Below, piece by piece: positions 1 to 12,788 of a stretch of 64,000 bases of DNA (the first letter of the stretch is position 1; each line of letters opens with the position of its first letter). Both the position numbers and the translations under genes were made by a program. A model generated the notes under the pieces. That model did no database searches, was not told the origin of the DNA, and saw nothing but the letters and a program-made list of their open reading frames with translations. Source of the DNA: Impatiens glandulifera (Eukaryota > Streptophyta > Magnoliopsida > Ericales > Balsaminaceae); the NCBI RefSeq assembly GCF_907164915.1, contig NC_061862.1:86538846-86602845 (forward strand), read 5' to 3'.

Positions 1-540
1 ACAGCCTCTGCCCAAAATTTATTGTCTAGCCCAACATTAGACGACATACAACAAACTTTCTCCACCAATTTCATATTCATACATTCTGATATTCCATTCT
101 ACTGTGGTGTTTTTATGATTTTGAAGTGTCAAACTACACACTCTTGACATAACTTCTAAAATGGATCGTTCTTGTATTCTCCACCGTTATCAGTTTGAAA
201 AATTTATATATTTCTTTATGTGTGATTTTCAACTTGAGTTTTAAATTTAAAGAAAATTTCAAACACTTTCATCTTTTCCTTCATAGTAAACACCCACACT
301 TTTTTGGAAAAGTCATCAATAAAAGTAATAAAATAATGTTCACCTCCAAAAGATGCTTATTTGCATGTCCTTAGATATCTGAGTGCACATAGTCTAAAAT
401 ACTCTTTGTGTTATGGATATTAGTGTCAAATTTACTCGTCGTTATTATACTATAACACAATGTTCACAAAAATTTAGTTTACAAACTTTTACATCTTTTC
501 ATCAGCATGTCCCAAAGGCATATACCATAACTTTGTTTCC
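1..540 (-). pseudogene. Decayed Ty1/copia integrase region
   Basis: Read on the minus strand, this stretch gives a broken copia-type polyprotein fragment. It holds the end of the pre-integrase zinc finger (a CEHC-like pair near 455-480), then the start of the integrase core with an IDDFSKKVWVF-like segment (about 285-340), a DNGGEYK segment (about 160-180) and an NG-(I/V)-(S/A)-E-x-MN segment near 60-110. These are standard landmarks of copia integrase. Several stop codons and frame changes interrupt it, so it is dead. It continues past the left window edge. It probably belongs to the same element as the gag-like remnant at 3100-4330, with unrelated AT-rich DNA in between. Confidence 0.75.
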
Positions 541-2030
541 TTTTATTCTTTTCTATTACCGAAAGTTGAAATAACTACTGTGTTAGGAATTTATATATAT
601 ATATATATATATGCCAAAAATTATAACGTATGCGGGCAGTGAATGATGTGTCATGGTTTATATTACCTAAGAAATAAGAACGTAGTTTCATTTGTTTGTT
701 TACATGAGCGGATTCGGGGCCCACAGAAGGATTGACTTGAGCGCAAAGTAGTAGTGATTTCTATCTCTTTAATTATATACCATACATATCACCATAAAAA
801 CATTTAATAATTTTTCTCTCTTTAATTATTATTATTTAAAATAATATTTAGTAATTTATCACTTTTTAATATTGTATTATTAAACTATTACAAATAACAT
901 CTTAAAAATATTAATATATATAATTTTTTTATAATTTAAATGTATTATCTCTTCATTCATAATTTATCTCTTTAATATTTTGTTATTATTTATTTTATTT
1001 GAAATTGGATTAGTAAAATACAAGTTCTTAATTATTAAGATGTTCAACACAAATCATAAACTCATAATATTTAAGATACTCATAATATTTAAGATAGATA
1101 TAACTTAAATTATTAAGTATTAATATTTAATATAGATAAATAGAAAAACATTTTTAGTATACTATGATAGTATATGAGAGAATATATAATATTGTGAGTT
1201 AGATTGAATTTTTAATAATTCATAACAAAATGAAATATATATATATATATATATATATAAATTATATATTTATATATTTTAATTATTTATTTTTTCTATT
1301 ATTACTCATTTTCAAAATAAATAAATACATTATTAACTGTAAATATAAATATATATATATATATATTAATAAAGGAGAGAAATAATTAATTAAAAAAACA
1401 ATTAATAATTTTTATATATAATTTTTTTCTCTCTTAAATATATATTTATCAAATAAATATATATTTTAAAACATATATATTTATATATTTTATTATTTGA
1501 TTAATTATTGTCCCTATTATTAGTCTAAAAATTATATAAATAAATAAGTTAAATAATAATATTTTTTTAAAAAGGTACATGAATGTTAAAAATGATAAAA
1601 AAATAGTTTAAGCATAAGGACAAAAACTTGTAATCATGAAAAGAAAAAGAAAAACAACATAAAAAATAAAAACAAGTTAAATAACAAATTATATAAACAT
1701 ATATTTATAAATTAATAAATAAAGTGAGATAAATTATTAATAAAGAGGGGAAAAAATTATTAATAAGAGAAAATAGATAAATTATTAATGGAAAAAAGAG
1801 AGATAAATAAATATTTTAAATTATGTTTAGTCATTACAAACCTTGATAGTCTTAAATTATTTATTTATGGATGAATTTGAAATCACCCACTTGAAATCAC
1901 AAACTTGAAATCTTTAGGGATAAAAAAATGTGTGTGTTTTACTACAAATCTCATTGTAGGTGGATATTATAACTGTTTAATTTTGAAACACTCTGAATTT
2001 AAGCGAAAAGGAATGATTGTGGGGTGTCAT
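541..2030. other. AT-rich non-coding DNA with TA runs
   Basis: No coding signal is visible. The stretch has very high A+T, short (TA)n runs near 595-612, 1237-1258 and 1350-1366, and poly-A/T tracts. It separates the two recognisable halves of the decayed copia element. Confidence 0.6.
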
Positions 2031-3050
2031 ATGCTAATTCTTATTTAATTTAAAAAAAAATATAGTTAACTGTTCTCTCCTATATTTAATGAGATAATTA
2101 TAATCAATTTTATCTTCATTTGTGTGTGATCCATTAGGTAGTTTTTGACCCATCATAAATACCCATTATAATACAATCACAATAGGCTTCTAGCAAAGCG
2201 CTTATGATTCTCAATGCTCCTAAAAGTTAAACATCTCAACTCTTACGTATATATGAATATTATTTTGTCACCTCTTATACTCGACTTATTTATGAGAGCA
2301 TGGTTCATTAAAATTCAACTCCCACTATATCTTATACTCGACATGTTTTTCCCAAAACTATATATACTCTGTTATTTCATTCCTAGTTGACCATCACCCC
2401 GATAATAATTGTTATGGTCATACACTACGAGCATAATTTAGGCAAGGGGGGCCTGAGTATACGTACTCTTGTTACTAATACAAGAGCCATGTTTACCTTA
2501 ATTGGCTACCCACAGTATTTCTAATATGTTTCAAGAAATACCCAACCACCAGATCTTGTTCGCCTTATTACATATCGTCTATAACTAGTATCAAAGTATA
2601 TCATCTATATATGATCTACTCGATATCCATATATGATCTTCTTGAGTAAATCAGGTATGGTATAAGAATAATTTATAGTTTCTATGAGACTCATCCCTGA
2701 CCTATAATATTTATACCATGAGATGTCTCGTGTGTGGGACGCTCAAATGCGTTATTTAACTCATTATTAACCACCTACATGTTTATTAAGAACATCAAGC
2801 ATGCTAAATTAAAGAATATAACATGTACTAGACTTATCTGGTTTAATAATATCATTTTTCATTAAACCTTCGTCTAGGGATTTTTTAGATATGTTACTTA
2901 AATGACATATAATAAACGTCCTACTTTTATAATCTTCATCATAAACGTTTTTATACTTGTTGGAGATCATGGACTTCAAAATAATTTTAATTTAAGAAAA
3001 TATTTTTTTTCACAATTGATATAAATTCAATTGCTTAAGTTAAATGAAGT
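2031..3050. other. Unassigned moderately complex non-coding block
   Basis: From about 2240 to 2900 the sequence is less AT-biased than its flanks and has short internal echoes, such as cttatactcgac at 2273 and 2331 and tatatgatct at 2607 and 2629. No open frame or RNA fold is evident. It lies between the gag-like and integrase-like copia remnants, so an inserted LTR or other non-coding transposon part is possible, but I see no paired ends. Confidence 0.35.
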
Positions 3051-3099
3051 AGCATTTTGTTTCAATAACATTTATTTAACAACAATATTTATATACAAA

Positions 3100-4330
3100 G
3101 AGGATTGTCTTTTGAGTATTTACATCCAGCATACTGATGTCCCATAATTGTATTACTTTGATAGTAATATAGATTGTTACTTTTTCTGATGGATTTGAAC
3201 ATTACTAGTGCTCTATAGACCACTTTAAAATTTTCATTTTCCATACTCACATGTAGGTCATTGACTACAATGCCCCTAAAGAAATGAGATTAATTTTCAT
3301 ATTCGGTATTTGTCGAACATCTCTAACAATTATGTGGATCCATCATCATTTTTGAGTTTGATTAAACCTATCCCTTTTACTTTATATGTATTAGTATTTC
3401 ACATGTAAATAACTCCTCCATATAGTTCATTAAAGTCAAATAATCACTCTTGAGATGGTGTCATATGATAAGTACATAATGAGTCAAATATTCACGCATC
3501 AGGATGTGATGTTGTGTGTGACATCGTCAAAGAGAAGTCTAAATCGACATCAATTTTGTTTTCTACAACATTTGAATCTTCAGGATCATCCCATTTTTTC
3601 TTCAACTTTTGGTAGTTTTTCTTCCAATGTACTTTCTCATAAAAAAAAAGGAAATTCATCTTGCAACTCTGTTTTGGATCTTCCTCCTCTCCCTTTTGAT
3701 TTTCTTTGAGATTGCCTTTTGCCTTCAAAGATTCATTTGCTATAGTTATTTTTTTCCTTTTGCCTTGTTTTCTCAATTCGTGAATATAACAGAACTTACA
3801 ACATCAAAATATACATTTTCCTTTCCATTAAGTAATGTTGTTTCTAAATGTTCAAATTCATCTGGAAGGTACGATAACAACTTTAAAACCAAATCTTCAT
3901 CCTCAAATTTTACATTAAGATTTAAAATATATTCTACTAATTTATTAAACTTAGTGATGCGTTCATTCATGGTGGTACATGACTGCTAATCAAATTTGAA
4001 CAAACAATTTTTCATAAGAAGAATATTCTGACCACTCTTCTTCATATATAAACTTTCCATACAATGCTTGCCATAATTTCTATGTAAAAGTTTTGTTCTT
4101 GATGGCATGCTTCTATTCTCTAAGTAGGCACGATCGAATTGTTTCGCATGTTAATCTATTCATGATATTTCATTCTATTTATCTATACCATCTATTATTT
4201 TGACCTCAATAGCAACATCTAGACCTGTTGGAAATAAAATCTAGAACATCATCTTGCCACACGCCAAAATGTCCAGTACCATTAAAAATTTCCACCGCAA
4301 ATATCAAATTCGACATTAGGGTCCTCGTTC
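3100..4330 (-). pseudogene. Decayed Ty1/copia gag and protease-proximal region
   Basis: On the minus strand the frames around 3773-3989 translate to a UBN2-type copia gag core (ITKFNKLVEYILNL, then LLSYLPDEFEHLETTLL). The frame at 3492-3776 continues into a lysine-rich stretch and a degraded zinc knuckle in which the cysteines of the usual C-x2-C-x4-H-x4-C pattern are largely lost. A TSHPDA segment follows, which in this family comes just before the aspartic protease. Further down (3180-3400), frames resemble the region after the protease. Multiple frameshifts and stops are present. The order gag, protease, integrase runs from 4330 towards 1, so the element lies on the minus strand. Confidence 0.75.
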
Positions 4331-4390
4331 AGGATGAAGAAAAAATTGATGCCCATTTGAAACTCAACCACCATGTCAAGGACGAACCTT

Positions 4391-4404
4391 TGACTCTAAT
4401 ACCA
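4391..4404 (-). other. Primer-binding-site-like sequence of the copia element
   Basis: On the minus strand this reads TGGTATTAGAGTCA. It is one mismatch from the TGGTATCAGAG motif that copia elements use to prime from initiator tRNA-Met. It sits just upstream of the gag-like remnant in the right orientation, so the 5' LTR should begin near 4410 and run rightward. No intact LTR pair could be found. Confidence 0.55.
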
Positions 4405-4439
4405 CTTTTTGTGGAAAAGTGACAAATAAAAGAAGAAAT

Positions 4440-6464
4440 AAAGAAAGAACATACTAAAGAATTTGATAAACGAATTCGTTCAAATATGTCTCCGTTTCCG
4501 AGCACTAAGACTAGTGTCGGCCCTATATTTTGGGCTACCCCATAAGAAAGTAAAAAAAGAAGTAAATTCTTTTTTATTAGGAGTGAGATTTGAACACATA
4601 ACCAAATAAAGCTTCAATAAATTTTTATTTCAAAACCACTCTATTATACACTACCATGTTTAAAAAGATCAACAAATTTAACCAAATATAATTTTTTATT
4701 TTATTAAATGGGTTGTCCAAACTTGTGGATTTGTTGGTGCACAAAATCAAATGTATTATAATTTCTTGTATATATTAAAATATTTTCTTCATTCCCATCA
4801 ATTTTTTATAAGATTATAATGGTGTAAAAAATGGAACGGTGAATTGGAATGATTGGATTTGAATAATGGTGGTGGTAAATATAAAAAAATTGAAACAAAA
4901 ATATATGATGCAAGAGAGAAAATAGAATTATAATAAATGGTTGATAAATAATATTTTTACCAATACTTCTACTCTAATATATAACCAAACAACCCCAAAT
5001 AATTATTATTCTCCCCCCTTCCAAAACACAAAAAAAAATCTGTATATAGAGAGATATAGTACCTTCCAAAATCAAGTTATCTGAGGGTCAGTTTTCTTCT
5101 TATAACCAGTATGTTTCTTTCAGTCATCGACAGGAACAACTCGTTCTTCACCATGTAACATTCTATCAACATCCACAAGCTCCAAACCTGGGAAAAATGA
5201 CTTCCTACATCTAAGGTTCCTTTACCTAAACCTACCTATAACCTAAATCTACCTATATTGAAGATGACACAGTCTTACTGTAATGCTGAGAAATTTTATT
5301 GTTGAGGTAAAATGAAATATATAGTTTTGATTCACATATCAATTTATAATATAATCATGATTTTATTTGTTGTGAAAGCTTTAACCATTTTTCTTCTTCT
5401 TTTGGGATTATTTCTTGATAGATGCCTGGATGTGATGAAACTAGTGGTGACACAGTCTTGGAGGAACCTGATCTTGAAGATGGGTGATTGAAGATGTTTT
5501 TGATGAATTAGCAAATTATTCGGGTTTCAATTCAACTTAGAATGTCTTAAACTGAAAACCATGTAATTATAATTTATAGTGTGTACTTGAAAAGATTTGT
5601 AATAGGTTATTTTTGGAAGTGTATAACCTCCTAGTTATTTAAACTAATAATTTTTATATATATTTTCCTTAATTAAACTAAACTAATTATGAATAAATAA
5701 ATTGATCAGATTAAATGAATTGGAAACAAATTATTAATCACTTATATGCGCGGATTTAAAATTTGGCTGGACCATTCAAATCTTACCATTTTATTTGATT
5801 TTAATTAACTTTAGATAAGTAAATTTTTATAATTTTAAATTTACGATAATACAAATTACAAGTTTATAAATAATTTTGATTTTAGGATTTTACTTCAAAA
5901 AAAAAAATTATATTTAAAAATTATAAAATAAAATTATTATTTATTCATATAAAGTGATTAATAAAATTAATTTTATATTTAAATATATAAATTTTTAATA
6001 TTGGCTAGTATAAAATATTTAATTATATATATAAATAATAATAATAATATATAACTAATATTTTTTTAATTTAAACTTTTACCATTTTAAATAAATTCTA
6101 AATTTTATAAGTTTATAACTTACTAATTATTTTATGTAAACTCTTATTTTATTTTGTCTTGATATGCATAAATATTTATTAATATCATAAAATGGGTTAA
6201 AATGGGTTATATATATATTCTTACCATATATCGTTAAAAAAATTATCTATATTAATATTAAATTAAGATATAAATAATTTTTTTTTGTTATAAATGTAAT
6301 TATCTTCATAATTTTTATATTTATTTTATTTATATATATATAAACAATTTATTTTTTATAAAAACACATACCTTCATAATTTTTATTTTTACTTTATTAA
6401 TATATATATATAAACATTTTTTTATTATTATAAATACATCTATATTCATAATTTTTATATTTAT

Positions 6465-6510
<46 letters not shown>

Positions 6511-6890
6511 TATATAAATATTTTGTTATAAATGAACCTATCTCCATAATTTTTTTATAAATAAACTTACATTTATCATTTTTATATTTATATATAACAT
6601 TATATATTTATTTATTTTATTTATATATATATATATATTTTTTTTTTTTATAAATGCACCTAACTTTTATAATTTTATATTTATTTTATATATATATAAA
6701 ACAATTTTGTTTTTGTTATAAATGCATATCTTTATATATTATATATTTATTTATTTTATATATATATATAAACACTTTTTATAATTTTTATATTTATATG
6801 TAATATTACATATTTATTTTATTTATATATATATAAACAAATTTTTTTTTATAAATACACCTACCTTCATAATATTAATTACAATATATA
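4440..6890. other. AT-rich intergenic DNA
   Basis: No gene is supported. The segment 5050-5540 is more complex, with short open stretches around 5420-5490, but has no recognisable domain. From 5620 to 6890 the sequence is extremely AT-rich, with repeated blocks resembling cataatttttatatttatt followed by (TA)n, spaced by roughly 60-110 bases. This suggests an old, degenerate AT-rich tandem array. Confidence 0.5.
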
Positions 6891-6911
6891 TATATATACA
6901 TACACAAAATA

Positions 6912-7981
6912 ATAAAAAAAAATCAACAATCTCAAGGGTCTAACGGTTGAAGTGTTCACATTTCATGCTTAAGATCAAGGTTTGAATCCTAAAACATGTA
7001 AATTTATTCAAGAATGCATTTTAAAAGTGTAAGGTCACGAGATTAAGGTCGGGTGGTGGTTGATTTATCGAGTGAGAATGCGGAATTAGTGGTTGGTTTG
7101 GCGAACTTTTGAAAGTGTGAGGTCACGATATGGAGGTCGGGTGGTGGGTGATTTGTCGAGTGTGAGATCAAAATTAGTGGTTGTTTTGATGAGCATTTGA
7201 AAGTGTGAGGTCACGATACAGAGGTCAGGTGGTTGTTAGTGGTTGGAGGTCGCGAGATGGAGGTCGCGTGGTTGTTAGTGGTTGGTTTGACATTGGATTT
7301 TTCATCATTAATTTTATATAAATACACTTTATCTTTTATCATACATTTTTTCTATAATCATATATATATATATATATATATATAATTTTTTCTTTATGAG
7401 TATAAATAATTTTTTGGTTAATATAAAATTAACTAATTGATAATAAATATTAAATACAAAATATATATACATACATAAAATAATAAAATATTTTAACAAT
7501 CTCAAATGTTTTAGTTGTTAAAGTGTTCACATTTCTTGCTTAAGACTATGGTTCAAATCCCAAAACATGCAAATTTAGATTTCTAAGAATGCATTTTTGA
7601 AACTTTAAGGTCAAGAGATGGAGGTCGGTGATGGGTCATTTATCGAGTCTGAGATCGTAATTAGTGGTTAGTTTGACGAACATTTGAAAGTGTGAGGTCA
7701 CGAGATGGAGGTTGGGTGAAGGGTGATTTGTTGAGTGTGAGGTCGAAATTAGTGGTTGGTTTGACGAACATTTAAAAGTGTGAGGTCACGAGATGAGAGG
7801 TTGGGTGGTGGGTGGTTTGTCGAGTGTGAGTTCGGTATTAGTGGTTGGTTTGATGAACATTTGACAGTGTGAAGTCACAATATGGAGGTCGGGTGGTGGT
7901 TAGTGGTTTGTTTGAGGTTGGATTTTTCATCATTAATTTTATATAAATACATTTTATTTTTTATCATACATTTTTTCTCTT

Positions 7982-8046
<65 letters not shown>

Positions 8047-8580
8047 TTCTTTATGAGTATAAATAAGTTTTTGGTTAATATAAAAATTAATTAATTGGTA
8101 AAAAAATATTAAATACAAAATATATATATATACACAAAATAATAAAATTACTTCAACAATCTCAAGTGATCTAGAGGTTAAATTGTTCACATTTAATGCT
8201 TAAGACCAGAGTTCGAATCCCAAAACATATAAATTTATATTTTCAAGAATACATTTTTGAAGTGTAAGGTCACGAGATGGAGGTTGGATGGTGGTTGGTT
8301 TGACGAATGTGAGGTCGGATCTAGTGGTTGATTGGGCGAGCATTTGATAATGTGAGGTCACGAGATGGAGGTCGGGTGGTGGTTAGTGTTTGGTTTGACG
8401 TTGAATAAGAGAGTCGTCATCAATTGAGATTGATTGTTGATTTGTTTAAGTGGGAGTAAAAGAGAGGTTGACTAAGATTGGTGGGTGATTTGTCGAGGGA
8501 TAAAGATGCATATAAAAGGGTGGTTTGTCGAGGGATACAAAGGCATTTGAAAAAGTATTAGGATGTTAGTGGTTGAATTT
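6912..8580 (+). repeat. Nested tandem repeat with tRNA-like segments
   Basis: Three large units start near 6924, 7494 and 8153 (spacing about 570 and 660). Each opens with CAACAATCTCAA, then a segment of about 80 bases ending in a tRNA B-box-like motif (gtttgaatcct, gttcaaatccc, gttcgaatccc). A block of shorter repeats of about 85 bases follows (gtgaggtcacgagatggagg, then a ggtcgggtggtgg-type segment, then agtggttggtttgacgaac). Units one and two end in an AT-rich tail with a (TA)n run; the run after unit two, 7985-8041, is the longest. Open frames across this block follow the repeat and are not genes. The tRNA-like heads suggest a SINE-like origin, but that is inference. Confidence 0.75.
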
Positions 8581-8898
8581 GACGAGAGATATTTTATATA
8601 TTTTATATTTTTTTTTTATCCGTGTAAATGTACAAAATTTATGCTAGTTAACTTAAAAATAGGTGAATGAAATAATAAAGTTCAACTCTAGTTATATGAC
8701 CATAAAAATACTCAAATAATTCAAGTATTTAAATGTTAAAATTAAATAATAAAAATATTCAAATAACTCAAGTATTTAAATATTAAAATTTGTCTCTCAT
8801 TCCATTGGAATCAATCTAAGTGGAACTTTTCTTTTAAATATTCATGTGTTTTAGTTCTACACGTATTATAAAATAAATGTTTATAATATCTCATAAAT

Positions 8899-9703
8899 TA
8901 AGGTACGGTTTTATAAATTATAAAATCTAATATTAATTATTTTAACTTCATTTTTTATTTCAAATACAGCAAAACAGTCGAACTAATGTTGTCAACGGAA
9001 ATAAGCTCAAATTCCCACATCATACTGGAAGTAGACCGTTTGTTCAAGTGGAGGAAGAATTGGTATGCACATTATTTATAATAACTTAATTATAAAGATT
9101 GATATTAATTTTATTAATCATTTATTTCAACAGGCGCTTGAAATGGGACGGGCTCCCTCTATCATTGAAGTATTCAAGAGGACCCGTACCCCAAAACTGA
9201 CAAAAGAAAACCCAACCCCCGTCCCGGACGAATGCGTGCAAGAGAAAATTGTAAGTTAATTGAATATAGCTATTTTTTATTATAAAAATGATAATTTATT
9301 TCAAATGTGCAGGTTGAGATGGAGGAAGTTCTTAGTAACGAACCGGAAATATCTGTTTTTGAATTGACGAAGAGGGTGTTCGGACAACAAAAACACGGGG
9401 GAGTGTTCGGTATGGGATCAGGCGTCCGGCCCACACACTTTCGTGAGGATCGTCGAAGTGGAAACAGTTCACAACGAACCAATGAGCGATTGTATGAAGA
9501 GAATAAAATAATGGCGATGAAACTGGAGGAATTTAAGAAGAGGGATGAAGAAAGAATGCGAACAATTAATGAAATACAAGCGGAAAAGCAAGAAATTGTG
9601 ACAAGAATGGAGAGAGAAGTTAGAATTGAATGCAAGAATGGTGAGCTTCGAATTGTTTATGAGGCAACATCAACAACCACCACCTCCTCCCCACACAAGC
9701 TAA
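8899..9703 (+). pseudogene. Truncated copy of the CACTA accessory gene (last three exons)
   Basis: This matches exons 4-6 of the accessory gene found intact at 16482-18227, on the opposite strand. Exons are 8970-9062, 9134-9250 and 9313-9703, with GT-AG introns at the same places. Shared residues include H-x-GSRPF, EVFKRTRTPK, a VFGQQKHG segment, REDRRSGNSSQR and a C-terminal coiled coil ending in a proline run. Similarity starts abruptly near 8899 inside the preceding intron, so exons 1-3 are missing. A frameshift near 9640 puts the proline-rich tail out of frame. This is a 5'-truncated, dead copy of the plant CACTA (Transposase_24-type) accessory protein. Confidence 0.85.
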
Positions 9704-9889
9704 TTCTAGTACGTTTTGATTGGTTGTTTCGATTGAAAACAATTGATTGAGTATGTTTTCATTTGAATTTAAAACAGATTGTTTGGATGATTAGTTTGGT
9801 TGAGATTTTTGTAATCATAATGATCATTTCTTGTATGTATCATTTGTTTATTATTGATATATTGGTTTGGCTGAATAGGTTTTGGTTGC

Positions 9890-10425
9890 GCACAAAACAA
9901 TCCGCCTATTTTGTACATTTTCTAGGGAAAAACCGAAAGTAAAATGAAAATCTTTCAGTTTTTCTTATGAAGAAAAACCGAGAGTTATATGGAAAGCTTT
10001 CGGGTTTTCCTTTGAAGAAAAACCGGAAGATTTTCATAAATCTTTCGGTTTTGTATTAAACGAAAAACCGAAAGTTAATTGGAAAACTTTCGGTTTTTCC
10101 ATTTGAAGAAAAACCGAAAGGTCTTCATAAACATCTCGGTTTTATATCAAAGGGGAAAACCGAAAGTTAATTGTAAAACTTTCGGTTTTTCTATTTGAAG
10201 AAAAACCAAAAGTTCTTCATAAACCTCTCGGTTTTGTATCAACGAGAAAAACCGAAATTTAATTTTACAACTTTCGGTTTAGATACCCGAGAGAAAAACC
10301 GAAAGTTAATTAGAAAACTTTCAGTTTTTCCCTTTGAAGAAAAACTGAAAGTTAATTATAGAACTTTCGGTTTTTTCGGTTTTTCTCCAATGGTAAAAAC
10401 CGAAAGTTTTTCAATTAACCATGTT
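9890..10425 (+). repeat. CACTA subterminal hairpin repeats
   Basis: About nine units carry short inverted repeats of the form aaaaccgaaagtt-x-aactttcggttttt, spaced by roughly 60 bases. They follow the truncated accessory gene, exactly as the array at 15656-16268 follows the intact gene. They are the subterminal repeats where CACTA transposase binds. The array stops near 10425 without a CACTGG-type terminus, so this copy has also lost its 3' end. Confidence 0.8.
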
Positions 10426-10429
10426 AGAA

Positions 10430-10704
10430 ATACTGATTCACATGGGCAGAAAACTTATCATTTCCATAAGTAAGATCATATTTCAATCATCCTTGTAAAT
10501 CAGCTGAACTATTTTAACTAAGGACAAAGATTTTTGTTTTTTTAGGATGCAATGGTAATTTATTAAATTGTATTGTTTGGATTTTTAGATATTTCCATTA
10601 CTCACTCATGTAAGTTATTAGCTGAAAGGATATTATTTCTTCTACATAATTTTTGGTGGTATCCTAAATGCTTATGACATAATTTAGACATAGTGTTGTG
10701 TTAA
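10430..10704. other. Short non-coding gap
   Basis: No gene or repeat is recognised between the end of the CACTA fragment and the start of the Helitron array. Confidence 0.4.
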
Positions 10705-12788
10705 TCTCTATATATATAATGATGCTTAATTTTTAAAGTGTTCAGATTGTCGGGTCGGGAGCTGTGGTTAATTTGGATATATATGTGAGAGTAAATAAAT
10801 ATTTGGATCGAATTGTGGGTTGACCCGTCCATAAACATAAAACGGTTAAAAATAAAATTAAAAATGTTATAGGTATTGGTTCGAACTTGCAACCTAACAA
10901 AACAAGTACAACTCTTTAATCAACTAGACAAATAACACTTTATATTTTTAATTCAACACCAAATTTGATGAACACGAGACATTTTAACAATATAAGTTCA
11001 ACTTTTTAACTAACTAATCTATATATATATATATATATAATGTTACTTAATTTTTAAAATGTCTGAATTGCCGGATCGAAAGCTGTGGTTAATTTGGATA
11101 TATATGTGAGAGTAAATAGATACTTGGGTCGGATTATGGGTTGACCCGCCATAAACTTAAAACGGTTAAAAATAAAATTAAAAATGTTATAGATATGGTT
11201 CGAACTTACAACCTAACAAAAATAAGTAAAACCCTTTAACCAATTAGGCTAATTACATTTTATATTTTAAATTCATCACAAAATTTGATAAACGCAGAAC
11301 ATTTTAACAATATAAGTTCAATTTTATAAATAACTAATCTCTATATATAATGATGTTTAATTTTTAAAGTGTCTGGATTGCCGGGTCGAGAGCTGTGGTT
11401 AATTTGGATATATATGTGAGAATAAATAGATATTTGGATCGGATTGTGGGTTGACACGTCCATAAACATAAAACGGTTAAAAATAAAATTAAAAATGTTA
11501 TAGGTATGGTTCGAACTTGCAACCTAACAAAATAAATACAACCCTTTAACCAATTAGGCTAATAACACTTTATATTTTTAATTCAATACCAAATTTGATG
11601 AACACGAGACATTTTAACAATATAACTTCAACTTTTTAACTAAGTAATCTGTATATATATAATGTTGCTTAATTTTTAAAATGTCTGAATTGTCGGGTCG
11701 AAAGTTGTGGTTAATTTGGATATATATGTGAGAGTAAATGGATACTTTGGTCGGATTATGGGTTGACCCGCCATAAACTTAAAACGGTTAAAAATAAAAT
11801 TAAAAATGTTATAGATATGGTTCGAACTTACAACCTAACAAAAATATGTAAAACCCTTTAACCAATTAGGCTAATTACATTTTATATTTTAAATTCATCA
11901 TAAAATTTGATAAACGCGGAACATTTTAACAATATAAGTTCAATTTTATAAATAACTAATCTATATATATATATAATGATGCTTAATTTTTAAAGTATCT
12001 GGATTGTCGGGTCGAGAGCTGTGGTTAATTTCGATATATATGTGAGAGTAAATAGATATTTGGATCGGATTGTGGGTTGACCCGCCCATAAACATAAAAC
12101 GGTTAAAAATAAAATTAAAAATGTTATAGGTATGGTTCGAACTTGCAACCTAACAAAACAAGTACAACCTTTTAACCAACTAGGCAAATAACACTTTATA
12201 TTTTTAATTTAACCCCAAATTTGATGAACATGAGACATTTTAACAATATAAGTTTAACTTTTTAACTAACTAATCTATATATATATAATGTTGCTTAATT
12301 TTTAAAATGTCTGAATTGTTGGGTCGAAAGCTGTGGTTAATTTGGATATATATGTGAGAGTAAATAGATACTTGGGTCGGATTATGGGTTGACCCGCCAT
12401 AAATTTAAAACGGTTAAAAATAAAATTAAAAATGTTATAGGTATGGTTTGAACATACAACCTAACAAAAATAAGTAAAACTCTTTAACCAACTAGACTAA
12501 TTACACTTTATATTTTAAATTCATCACAAAATTTGATAAACGCAGAACATTTTAACAATATAAGTTCAATTTTATAAATAACTAATATATATATATAATG
12601 ATGCTTAATTTTTAAAGTGTCGGGATTGCCGGGTCAAGAATTGTGGTTAATTTGGATATATATGTGAAAGTAAATGGATATTTGGATCGAATTGTGCGTT
12701 GACCCGCCCATAAACATTTTTACCGTAATATTTTTTTCATGATTTTTTTATATTATTACGCGTGCAAATGCCTAGGATACATGCTATT
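10705..12788 (+). mobile_element. Head-to-tail array of non-autonomous Helitron monomers
   Basis: Seven units begin with a TC followed by a TA run and ATGATGCTTAAT or ATGTTGCTTAAT, at about 10705, 11018, 11338, 11648, 11960, 12274 and 12586 (the last with the TC mutated). Spacing is 310-320 bases. Units alternate between two types. Type A has gatgcttaatttttaaagtg and gaacacgagac; type B has gttgcttaatttttaaaatg and gataaacgcgg. The last unit is cut short and joins a 3' terminus: a weakened CGTGCA hairpin near 12760 and CTATT, one base off the Helitron CTAGT end. The sister copy at 15046-15290 has the full hairpin and CTAGT. No Rep/helicase gene is present, so the elements are non-autonomous. 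Confidence 0.75.

Noticed and set aside
7882..8190. Open frames of 70-78 codons on both strands
   Set aside because: They are mostly Ile-Tyr repeats from the (TA)n run and tandem-repeat sequence.
6924..8240. A cluster of real tRNA genes in the tandem repeat
   Set aside because: Only the B-box-like segment is good. No cloverleaf with paired acceptor stem can be drawn for any unit.
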